Below are positions 1 to 5,813 of a stretch of DNA of 5,813 nt, one piece after another. Position 1 is the first letter of the stretch; each line of letters starts with the position of its first letter. Both the position numbers and the translations under genes were made by a program. The notes below the pieces were generated by a model. That model ran no database searches and was not told where the DNA came from. It saw only the letters and a list, made by a program, of their open reading frames with translations. The stretch is taken from the NCBI GenBank assembly GCA_012517645.1, contig JAAYUR010000048.1, positions 1-5,813 on the forward strand. Direction: 5' to 3'. Source of the stretch: Treponema sp. (lineage in GTDB: Bacteria > Spirochaetota > Spirochaetia > Treponematales > UBA12059).

Positions 1-1
1 C

Positions 2-298
2 CCCGCCGCTTCGACGTCGGCCGCTCCGGCGCCGTCCCCGGCCTCGGGAAGCGCGGCGGGCTCCGCCGAGACCCATACGACCGCGGCCGCCGCGGCCCGG
101 GAAGTGAAGGGCAGCACCACCTTCGGCGACCTCGCGGCCTGGGGCCTTACCCGGGCGCAGATCAAGGAAGCACTGGGCGGCCGCGAGCCCGGAGCCGCGA
201 CCGAGAAGGTCCGGGATTTCTGCTCCGCCGCGGGGGTGGAATTCTCGACCGTGAAGGCCAAGCTTCAGGACATGGCGAACGCCCTGCCGAAGCCCTGA
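2..298 (+). CDS. C-terminal part of an unidentified protein with an Ala/Pro-rich linker (5' end outside window)
   Basis: This is an open frame from the left edge to a TGA stop, 98 codons visible, with no in-frame stop before the edge. A GTG at 104 could be read as a start, but the frame continues upstream with coherent low-complexity coding sequence and I see no ribosome binding site there, so I treat the gene as truncated by the window. Residues 1-34 of the fragment are an Ala/Pro/Ser/Thr/Gly-rich linker. Residues 35-98 form a compact, probably helical domain starting KGSTTFGDLAAWGL and ending in two amphipathic helices (VRDFCSAAGVEFSTVKAKL). The 'T-T-F-x-D-L-x-x-W-G' opening followed by a helix recalls small tail domains at the end of some membrane-bound electron-transfer or DUF4405-like proteins, but this is a weak resemblance and I do not assign a function. 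There is a single Cys and no CxxC motif in the visible part. The gene converges on the large minus-strand gene and ends 46 nt before a terminator hairpin. Confidence 0.75.
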   Translation, partial: PAASTSAAPAPSPASGSAAGSAETHTTAAAAAREVKGSTTFGDLAAWGLTRAQIKEALGGREPGAATEKVRDFCSAAGVEFSTVKAKLQDMANALPKP

Positions 299-313
299 TT
301 CCGTTGGAACCGC

Positions 314-339
314 CGCCCGCGAACCCGGGTCCGCGGGCG
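314..339. other. GC-rich hairpin in the convergent intergenic gap
   Basis: Bases 314-321 (CGCCCGCG) are perfectly complementary to 332-339 (CGCGGGCG), giving an 8-bp stem with a 10-nt loop. No T-tract follows on either strand, so it is not a classical intrinsic terminator by itself. It could stabilise the 3' end of either transcript or help stop the minus-strand operon, which otherwise has no clear terminator here. In DNA this GC-rich, a stem of this length could also be chance. Confidence 0.4.
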
Positions 340-343
340 CTAT

Positions 344-380
344 ACCCGGCGCGGAGCTCCGCCGCGCCGGGTTTTATTTT
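344..380 (+). terminator. Rho-independent terminator for the rightward gene
   Basis: Bases 344-354 (ACCCGGCGCGG) pair perfectly with 362-372 (CCGCGCCGGGT), an 11-bp GC-rich stem with a 7-nt loop, followed directly by TTTTATTTT at 372-380. It lies about 46 nt after the + strand stop codon. On the minus strand the same stem is preceded by the A-rich tract and followed by ATAGCGCC, so it lacks a U-tract in that direction and is best read as serving the + gene. The T-tract overlaps the last codons and the TAA stop (374-376) of the opposing gene. Confidence 0.85.
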
Positions 381-3300
381 CTCCTGATCGCCATCAAGGT
401 CAGGTCGTCGTACTGGTCGTCCTCCCGGATGCCCGCGTAGACCCGGTACTCCGGGTGATCCTTGTCGGGATTGTCCCGTCGCTTGTCCTTGAGGAGGATC
501 CGGTACTGGTCGAAGTGCTTTTCCAGGAAATCGTCGATCTTGGCGTCCACCAGGACCAGGTCCTTTTCGGTTGCCTGGGGATCCGGATACATGCGGAAGA
601 TCTTCTCCGCGGAGATCAGGGCCAGGACCACCTCCTCCAAAGTGCCTTCGCAGGTGGAGTAATCGAAGGTAGTCACCTGATCCGGCACGGGGTTGCCCGC
701 CTTTTCCAGTCGATAGCGGCCCTTGGATAGGACCGCCTCCACGATGGCTTCCGCGCGCTCGTTGCCGAAGGGGTCTTCCAATTTTTGGACCTGCTCCGCT
801 CCGTCCTTCAAGGCTACGGTCTTTTCAAGGATCTTGAAGTCCGGTCCCCTCTGGTACCATTTGGCTTCCTCGATCCCGTCCGTGTACAGCAGGAGGACAT
901 CCCCTTTTTCCAGGCGGAGGGTCGTCTGCGTATAGGGACTCCTGGCCTGCACCAGGAAATTGGGGAAGCTCCCGCAGGGAGGCGTGTCCGGCAGGTCGTG
1001 GACCGCGATCTTCCGGTTCCGGGCTTCGTAGATCCGTTGGGTCTTGTCACCGGCGTGGCAGAGATGTAGGACTCCGGTCTTGCCGTCCAGGACCCCCATG
1101 GTCAAGGCCGCGAATTTGCCCTTGAATCCCCGGCCCTCGACCATGTCGTTGATCTGGTAGCAAAGCTCATCCAGCTTGATGCCCTTGTCCCGGGTCCATC
1201 CCGTGAAGTGGTTCAGGAAGAGGGTGGCCACCTCCACGGAGATGATGGCCGCGGGAATGCCCTTGCCTGCGGCGTCGCACTTGATGAAGGCGTAGTACCG
1301 ATCGTCCAGGGCCATGAAGTTGAAGAAGTCTCCGGAAACCCCCTTCGCGCCCTCGTAGTAGCCGAAGAAGGAGACGTCCGGGGTTTCCTCGCTTCCCGTC
1401 GACAGCTTTTCTCCCCGCTCGTTCCTGTGGAGGGGCAGGAACATCTTCTGGGTTTCCTTTCCCACCGTCAGGTCCTTGCTGGCCGCGGCCGCCTTCACGA
1501 GGCCCTCGGTCAAGGTGTTCACCGCCGACGCCAGCTCGTAGAGTTCGTCTCGGGTCCTCACCTCGATCCGTTCGCCCTTTAGCTGTTCCTTGTCCTCGGT
1601 GTCCCGGATCCGCTCGATCGCGGCCACCAGCTTCCGGATCGGGCTGACGATGTACCAGGCCAGGAGGGCCGCGCCCCCCACGCCCACGGCCAGGACGAGC
1701 AGGGCTATGGACCCGGTGATCCGGACCAGGTTGACCGTGGCGCTCCGAAGCTCCTGGTTGATCAGGTCCGTGGAGACCGCCAACCGGACCATTCCTCGGT
1801 AGTAGATGCCGTCCTGGCCCTGCCGGTACACGACGGGTTTATAGAAGATGTACTCCGTGACGTTCGGAGCCAGGGCAAGGGCGTCGTAGGCGGGTTCGGA
1901 TCCCATGATTTCCCGAGAGATGACCTGCAAGCGTTCGTTCAGCGTCCGCTCCAGATCCCGGGTGGTGGCCGCGATCTGGGAGAGCTTGGCCTCGTTCTCC
2001 GGGGTGAGCCGGACGGCCAGGGTCCGGGCCTCCTCCTGGAGCTTCGCCAGGGTTTCCGCGATGGCCCCGACTTCCTCGGAGGCCCGCTTGTCCACGGCCG
2101 CGGCTATCTCGGGAATCCTAGGGGAGATGGGGTCGGAGAGCACGCTTCGGCCGGGGCGGAGCTCCGGGCCGTCCAGCTTGGAATTCGCGTCCGGGTCGTT
2201 CGTGGCCCAGACCACGTCGGGGTTGGTCGAGCGGTCCCTGTCCTCCCGGGTGCCGTAGCCCGTGATCGTGACGTACCGGGCTTCCGCCAAGGCCTGGACC
2301 TGCTGGGGCAGGAAGCCTAGCTCCAGGACGTTTTCCGCGGGCAGGTAGGTGCGTGCCCCTTGGGCGAGGCTTTCCAGCAGCACCTGGGCCTTCTGTTGCA
2401 GTCCCCGTGCCAGGTTCCGGCCTTGGTTTTGGACCTGGAAGACTCCCAGGGGCACGGAGACCATGGCCGTGACGAAGAGGACCAGGAGTCCTATCACCAG
2501 GGTGAACTTGATCCCCAGGCTTAGGCCGCGGGTCCTGAGTTTTCGGACTTCCATCTTCGTTCGGGCCATAGGCAGGGGCCCTCCTTCCAACAAGGCCGTG
2601 ATCTCCAGCCGGACCAGCGCGCCGTCCCGTACTACGGCGGCCGCCCGGCGGAGAGTCGCCAGGATGCCGACGGCCCCGAAGGCCGCGGCCAGGACCGCGA
2701 AGAGGTCCCAGAAGGAGATTCGGTACCGGGCCCGGGGACGGAAGGTCCACACCGGCTCGTACCGGGAGGAGAAATCTCCGAATTTGACCGTCCCCTGGGC
2801 ATCGAACGTGAGGGGCGACCGGGCCCAGTACCAGCCCCGGACGGGGTGGAGCAGGCCGACCCGGTAATCCCCGGCTTCCACGTCCTGGGCGACCAGCCCT
2901 CCCAGGGAACGGTCCGAATCCACGGAATATGCGCCCGCGGACAGGTTGAAGACATAGTCGTAGGGTTCCGCTCCGTCCCTGTCCAATACGATCCGGGAAA
3001 CGACCCCGTCCTCCCGGAACCCGCGTCCCAGGATGCGCAGGGTGACCACGCCGAAGTCGTCCCGGGCCGTCAGGATGTCGGATACCAGGGTGAAGGGAAC
3101 GAATTTGTCCGCCCTCAGCATCGTGCGGACCGGGGGTCCGATATTCCCGACCTCGTCGATGGCGGCCACGGAGAAGATATAGTACCCGTCGTCCACGTTC
3201 GGGAAGCCCGCGGACGTTCCCAGCCCCCGGGATGCGGGCGGGGGCACGACGTCGCCCGCCCGGGCGGCGAGCTCCCGCTCGTACTCCGTCGCGGGATCGA

Positions 3301-5101
3301 AGGGGTAGGGAGAGGCCCGCGCCGTTCCGACGGTCTGTGGGGCCGCGGCGGCCGCATCCGTCCCGGAGTCCCCGGCCGCCGATTCCGCCGTGGGGACGGC
3401 CGCGGTCCCCGCGGGACGCTTCCGAGCCGGAGGGCGGTCCAGGGGGCCGAGGGACCGAAGGATCCATGTGTAGCCCGCGACATCCGGGTCCGCCGGAGGG
3501 TCCCAGAGAACGTTGAAGGTGTTGGACGAGAGGAAGCCGTCCGGCCCGGCCTGCGGGGGACGCAGGGCGGGAGGCCCCGGGGGCGTGGTATCCCGGACGA
3601 ACTCCACCCGGGCGGGAGCGGACCAGTTGCCCGCGTAGTCCACGGCCCGGATGGAGAACCACCAGGACCCGTCCTGGTCCGCGGTGAAGGAGGCCCGGTT
3701 GACCGTCGTCAGGGCCATCAACTCCCGGGGGGGCTCGGCGCCGGGATCCCGGCTCCAGGCATAGGAGAATCCGGCGATGCCCGAGGAGTCCTCGGGGGTC
3801 GTCCACCGAATCGAGGCGGAGTCCCTGCGGATCCGGCGCCCCGCCGTGAAATCCGCCGCCGCCGCAACGGGAGGACGGATCGTGGTGTCCGGCTCCAGGG
3901 CGGCGATCCTGGGAGCCCCGGAGGGGGGCTGGGACTGCCAGAAGACCCAAAGGCGGCCCTGGCGGTACACCGAGCGGCCGAAAGTCGCCTCCCCCTGGGC
4001 CGCGCCGGACACGTCCCGGTCCCGCCAAAGAATGCCTTCCCGGAAGGCCAGGTATACGTGGTTCCGGCCGCGGCGGTTGTCGAACCAGATGAGTCCGGGC
4101 TTTCCCCCCGCGTCGACCAGTCGCGGCTGGCCGACGGTACCGGAGCCGACGCTGACCCGTTCCGCGGTCCCGGGCACGTAGGAGCCCGAGTCGTCCAGCT
4201 CCGCGAAATGGGCCTGGGGCGAGCCTCCCCGGGGGGTGCGCTCCCAGGCCATGTAGAGTTTGCCGCCGATGTAGGCGACGTGGGGGCGCTGGTTCTGGAA
4301 GGTCTCGGCGCCGGCCGATCCGCCTTGGTCCCCGAAATTGGTCACCAGGGAGGCCCGACTCCAGGTCAGGCCGCCGTCCACGGTTCGCTTCGCGTAGATT
4401 TGATAGGTAGGCCTCGGGTCCCCGGATAGGGCCTGGAACACGACCACGTCCGCCCCGGGAACGGACGCCGCGGAGGGAAGGAAGGAAAGAGGAAGGTTGT
4501 CCCCCCCGTTCACGAATGGCTGGAAGTCCGTCCAGACCCGGCCGTCCTCGGTCCGGGCGTAGTAGATCGTCAGGGAATCCTCCCGACCCCGGGCGGCGAA
4601 GAGGTACCAGCCCCCTCCGGCTCGGGGGAAGACGCGGGGGGCGGAAATCGTCTGATCCGAGGAGACCACGGCGGATACGGGGAACGAGAGCCCCCCGTCC
4701 CGGGATACCAGGACCGTAGCCTCCCGGTCTCCGGTCAGCACGGCGACGGCCAGGTCTCCGGACGGAGAGGAGGCCGAGGAAAAGAGCACCGGTTCGTCTC
4801 CCCGGTAGGGATAGGGACCCGCGAACCTTCGGTTCAGGACCTCGGGCTTGCCGTCCTGGAGCAGGGCCAGGGAAAGGTACGCCTCCCCGGCGCCGGGTCC
4901 GACGGACCGGGATTCCTGCCACAGGACCGCTATTCCGCCGGGTACCTCCAGGGCCGCGGGATACCGGGCCGAGGGATCCGAGAGGAAGCGGGGGTTTTCC
5001 CAATAATAGTCCTGGGCCGAGGCAGGACCCGGGATCAGGAGGGCCGCGGCGGCCGCCAGGAGAAGGGCGGCCGTGAATCCGAAGGTATCACGTCTCGGCA
5101 T
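374..5101 (-). CDS. Membrane receptor with BNR beta-propeller, Fn3, sensor loop, HAMP and SpoIIE/PP2C phosphatase domains
   Basis: This 1575-aa protein is a predicted transmembrane Ser/Thr phosphatase regulated by extracytoplasmic signals. Residues 1-29 are a Sec signal peptide (hydrophobic core AALLLAAAAALLI, predicted cut ASA|QD). Residues 30-405 look like a sialidase/BNR-type propeller, with Asp-boxes at 133-140 (SRDGGLSF), 184-190 (TEDGRVW) and 240-247 (TVDGGLTW). Fn3-like domains lie at about 409-503 and 508-665, the second split by an Ala/Pro-rich insert (556-635). An IPT-like domain follows (668-780, ILGRGF). Membrane segments are at about 797-818, 865-888 and 1126-1150; the loop between the first two is basic, fitting positive-inside. 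Residues 889-1125 are an extracytoplasmic sensor with a coiled coil (1003-1066). HAMP is at 1150-1205. The phosphatase (1210-1575) keeps metal-binding acids D1258 (VSGDFF), D1276 (DAAGKG), D1408 (YTDG) and D1565-D1566 (YDDLT). The ATG at 5101 is chosen because it gives the signal peptide and follows the upstream stop by 6 nt. The physiological substrate is unknown; a phospho-STAS protein is an inference from the family. Confidence 0.95.
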   Translation of the reverse strand: MPRRDTFGFTAALLLAAAAALLIPGPASAQDYYWENPRFLSDPSARYPAALEVPGGIAVLWQESRSVGPGAGEAYLSLALLQDGKPEVLNRRFAGPYPYRGDEPVLFSSASSPSGDLAVAVLTGDREATVLVSRDGGLSFPVSAVVSSDQTISAPRVFPRAGGGWYLFAARGREDSLTIYYARTEDGRVWTDFQPFVNGGDNLPLSFLPSAASVPGADVVVFQALSGDPRPTYQIYAKRTVDGGLTWSRASLVTNFGDQGGSAGAETFQNQRPHVAYIGGKLYMAWERTPRGGSPQAHFAELDDSGSYVPGTAERVSVGSGTVGQPRLVDAGGKPGLIWFDNRRGRNHVYLAFREGILWRDRDVSGAAQGEATFGRSVYRQGRLWVFWQSQPPSGAPRIAALEPDTTIRPPVAAAADFTAGRRIRRDSASIRWTTPEDSSGIAGFSYAWSRDPGAEPPRELMALTTVNRASFTADQDGSWWFSIRAVDYAGNWSAPARVEFVRDTTPPGPPALRPPQAGPDGFLSSNTFNVLWDPPADPDVAGYTWILRSLGPLDRPPARKRPAGTAAVPTAESAAGDSGTDAAAAAPQTVGTARASPYPFDPATEYERELAARAGDVVPPPASRGLGTSAGFPNVDDGYYIFSVAAIDEVGNIGPPVRTMLRADKFVPFTLVSDILTARDDFGVVTLRILGRGFREDGVVSRIVLDRDGAEPYDYVFNLSAGAYSVDSDRSLGGLVAQDVEAGDYRVGLLHPVRGWYWARSPLTFDAQGTVKFGDFSSRYEPVWTFRPRARYRISFWDLFAVLAAAFGAVGILATLRRAAAVVRDGALVRLEITALLEGGPLPMARTKMEVRKLRTRGLSLGIKFTLVIGLLVLFVTAMVSVPLGVFQVQNQGRNLARGLQQKAQVLLESLAQGARTYLPAENVLELGFLPQQVQALAEARYVTITGYGTREDRDRSTNPDVVWATNDPDANSKLDGPELRPGRSVLSDPISPRIPEIAAAVDKRASEEVGAIAETLAKLQEEARTLAVRLTPENEAKLSQIAATTRDLERTLNERLQVISREIMGSEPAYDALALAPNVTEYIFYKPVVYRQGQDGIYYRGMVRLAVSTDLINQELRSATVNLVRITGSIALLVLAVGVGGAALLAWYIVSPIRKLVAAIERIRDTEDKEQLKGERIEVRTRDELYELASAVNTLTEGLVKAAAASKDLTVGKETQKMFLPLHRNERGEKLSTGSEETPDVSFFGYYEGAKGVSGDFFNFMALDDRYYAFIKCDAAGKGIPAAIISVEVATLFLNHFTGWTRDKGIKLDELCYQINDMVEGRGFKGKFAALTMGVLDGKTGVLHLCHAGDKTQRIYEARNRKIAVHDLPDTPPCGSFPNFLVQARSPYTQTTLRLEKGDVLLLYTDGIEEAKWYQRGPDFKILEKTVALKDGAEQVQKLEDPFGNERAEAIVEAVLSKGRYRLEKAGNPVPDQVTTFDYSTCEGTLEEVVLALISAEKIFRMYPDPQATEKDLVLVDAKIDDFLEKHFDQYRILLKDKRRDNPDKDHPEYRVYAGIREDDQYDDLTLMAIRRK
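2567..2588 (-). promoter_or_regulatory. Possible internal ribosome binding site and ATG (Met845) within the large gene
   Basis: On the minus strand GGAAGGAGGG (2588-2579) is followed, 10 nt after its AGGAGG core, by an in-frame ATG at 2569-2567. The match to the anti-Shine-Dalgarno sequence is better than at the annotated start. Initiation here would give a 731-aa protein starting MARTKMEVRKLRTRG, with a basic N-terminus directly before a membrane segment: a sensible N-terminus for a two-pass sensor-HAMP-PP2C phosphatase without the propeller half. The purine run also encodes Leu-Glu-Gly-Gly, so chance in a GC-rich gene is possible. The motif is visible; its use is inference. Confidence 0.4.
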
Positions 5102-5120
5102 GGGGCTTCAGTATCCCCTC
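5099..5120 (-). promoter_or_regulatory. Ribosome binding site and start of the receptor-phosphatase gene
   Basis: GAGGGG (5120-5115, minus strand) lies within the last codons of the TPR gene, 13 nt before the ATG at 5101-5099. The spacing is longer than ideal and the match partial, and the site overlaps the 3' end of the upstream coding sequence. This suggests that translation of the large gene depends on ribosomes finishing the TPR gene (coupling). No promoter is expected in the 6-nt gap. Confidence 0.55.
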
Positions 5121-5812
5121 GCGACCAGGCGCGAGTCCAGGTCCGAAACCTTCTGTACCTTCCGGGCCTGGGGGTAGGTCTCGTACAGCCGGGTCAGGCG
5201 GATCCGGGCGGAAAGGAAATCCCCCGCCTGAAGGAAGGTCACCGCCTCGTTATAGAGAGTTTCGCCGGCGCTGGGAAGGACAACCACCGCGGTTCCGCCC
5301 ACGTAGGTCAGGATTCGGTCCTTGAGGGAACTGGCCGTCTGGTTGTTGGGATCCAGCTCCAGGGCCCGGTTGAGCTGGGTCAGTGCGATGTTGAACTGGG
5401 ACACGTTCCGGGCGTCCCAGACTCGCTGGGCCGCGGCGGTAAGGGTGCGGGATTCCGCCAGGGCTTTCGGGTCCGGCGGGGGAAGACGGAGTCCGATCTG
5501 GATCTCCAGGCGCTCTATAAGGGCCGCCAGACCGGGATACTTGGGGTCGATGGCCTGGAGGTCCAGGAGGTCGCTGTATACCGTCTGCAGATCCTGTTTG
5601 GCGTCGATCTTGGTTCGGGCCTGGGCGATGAGCCGGGCGAACTCCCGGTTGAAGGCGTCCGGGTCGGAAACCTGGTTGATCCGGAGCTCCAGTACCCGGG
5701 CTTCCTGGTTCAGGGGGAAGATGAGTTTGACCTGGGCGATCCTCTGCTTGGCCTCGTCGAAGGACTGCAGGGCGCTGACCCGGTCCCTCCGCTCCAGGGC
5801 CGCTCGCCCCTC
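5108..5812 (-). CDS. Tetratricopeptide-repeat (TPR) protein, C-terminal part (5' end outside window)
   Basis: The minus-strand frame is open from the right edge to a TGA at 5110-5108, with 234 residues visible. A GTG at 5404-5402 could be called as a start, but the frame continues without a stop to the edge with the same helical repeat pattern, so the gene is truncated by the window rather than short. The fragment is almost entirely helical and shows about four degenerate TPR-like repeats: residues 1-41, 66-105, 124-167 (ending ALTQLNRALELDPNNQTA, the clearest TPR signature) and 185-228 (LYNEAVTFLQAGDFLSARI...LYETYP). A Pro-rich spacer (LRLPPPDPKAL) sits between the second and third. It ends in DSRLVARGY. 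TPR domains are protein-binding scaffolds; the partner cannot be read from the sequence. Since it is 6 nt upstream of the receptor phosphatase, it may be a partner or assembly factor for it. Its location is unknown because the N-terminus is missing; an exported protein or lipoprotein is possible. Confidence 0.85.
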   Translation of the reverse strand, partial: EGRAALERRDRVSALQSFDEAKQRIAQVKLIFPLNQEARVLELRINQVSDPDAFNREFARLIAQARTKIDAKQDLQTVYSDLLDLQAIDPKYPGLAALIERLEIQIGLRLPPPDPKALAESRTLTAAAQRVWDARNVSQFNIALTQLNRALELDPNNQTASSLKDRILTYVGGTAVVVLPSAGETLYNEAVTFLQAGDFLSARIRLTRLYETYPQARKVQKVSDLDSRLVARGY

Positions 5813-5813
5813 C

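Noticed and set aside
104..298. Short 64-aa gene starting at GTG 104
   Set aside because: The frame stays open to the left edge with coherent linker sequence and I see no Shine-Dalgarno before the GTG. It is better read as the end of a longer gene.
2846..4429. 527-codon open frame on the plus strand, antisense to the large gene
   Set aside because: Its translation is Gly/Arg/Pro/Val-rich and featureless, I saw no convincing ribosome binding site, and it is antisense to a well-supported gene. Long antisense frames are expected at this G+C content.
2118..5003. 961-codon open frame on the minus strand in a different frame from the large gene
   Set aside because: The translation is dominated by Gly, Arg and Pro (repeated RRPG/GPG-like strings) with no domain signature, and it lies wholly inside the receptor-phosphatase gene, whose own frame shows a signal peptide, Asp-boxes, membrane segments and PP2C motifs. 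It is a high-GC shadow frame.
374..5101. Frameshift or sequencing error joining two genes in the large frame
   Set aside because: The frame is continuous over 1575 codons, the domains flow in order without a break, and the membrane topology is consistent. Only the internal ribosome binding site hints at an ancestral junction.
5108..5404. Independent 98-aa gene starting at GTG 5404
   Set aside because: The same frame continues upstream without a stop to the window edge and keeps the TPR-like helical pattern, so the GTG is an internal Val codon.
1..5813. CRISPR array, tRNA or rRNA genes, insertion sequence or attachment site
   Set aside because: Nearly all of the window is protein coding, and I saw no regular direct repeats, no cloverleaf-like segment, no transposase motifs and no terminal inverted repeats.

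Overview
The window looks like part of a GC-rich spirochaete chromosome. This rests on the central gene: the pairing of a three-pass sensor/HAMP module with a SpoIIE-type phosphatase, and the local wording of that module (for example KAAAASKDLTVGKE, EGAKGVSGD, DLTLMAIRRK), match what I remember of SpoIIE-family phosphatases in Treponema and Spirochaeta relatives. That is recall from family knowledge; no search was run. The base composition is strongly G+C rich, so long open frames occur by chance on both strands and most of them are not genes.

Layout. Bases 2-298 (+) hold the last 98 codons of a gene that enters from the left. It has an Ala/Pro/Ser/Thr-rich linker followed by a small helical C-terminal domain. 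Bases 299-373 are a short convergent intergenic gap with two GC-rich hairpins. The second is followed by a T-rich tract and is a good rho-independent terminator for the + gene. Bases 374-5101 (-) are one very large gene (1575 aa) and dominate the window. Bases 5108-5812 (-) are the 3' part of a tetratricopeptide-repeat (TPR) protein gene that runs off the right edge.

How the genes fit together. The TPR gene and the large gene are on the same strand with a 6-nt gap, so they are very probably co-transcribed and translationally coupled. The large protein reads as a transmembrane receptor. An exported BNR/Asp-box beta-propeller, Fn3-like domains and an IPT-like domain lie outside the cytoplasmic membrane. 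A second extracytoplasmic sensor loop sits between membrane segments 2 and 3. A HAMP relay then leads to a cytoplasmic PP2C-type (SpoIIE) Ser/Thr phosphatase with its acidic metal-binding motifs intact. By family analogy the target would be a phosphorylated anti-sigma-factor antagonist (STAS protein), but no such partner is in the window. The + strand gene converges on this operon and shows no evident functional link.

The most unusual point is a near-consensus Shine-Dalgarno sequence inside the large gene, correctly spaced before an in-frame ATG (Met845). This Met lies exactly at the junction between the propeller/Fn3 receptor half and the sensor-HAMP-phosphatase half. It suggests either an internal translation start giving a separate 731-aa phosphatase, or the scar of an ancestral fusion of two genes.
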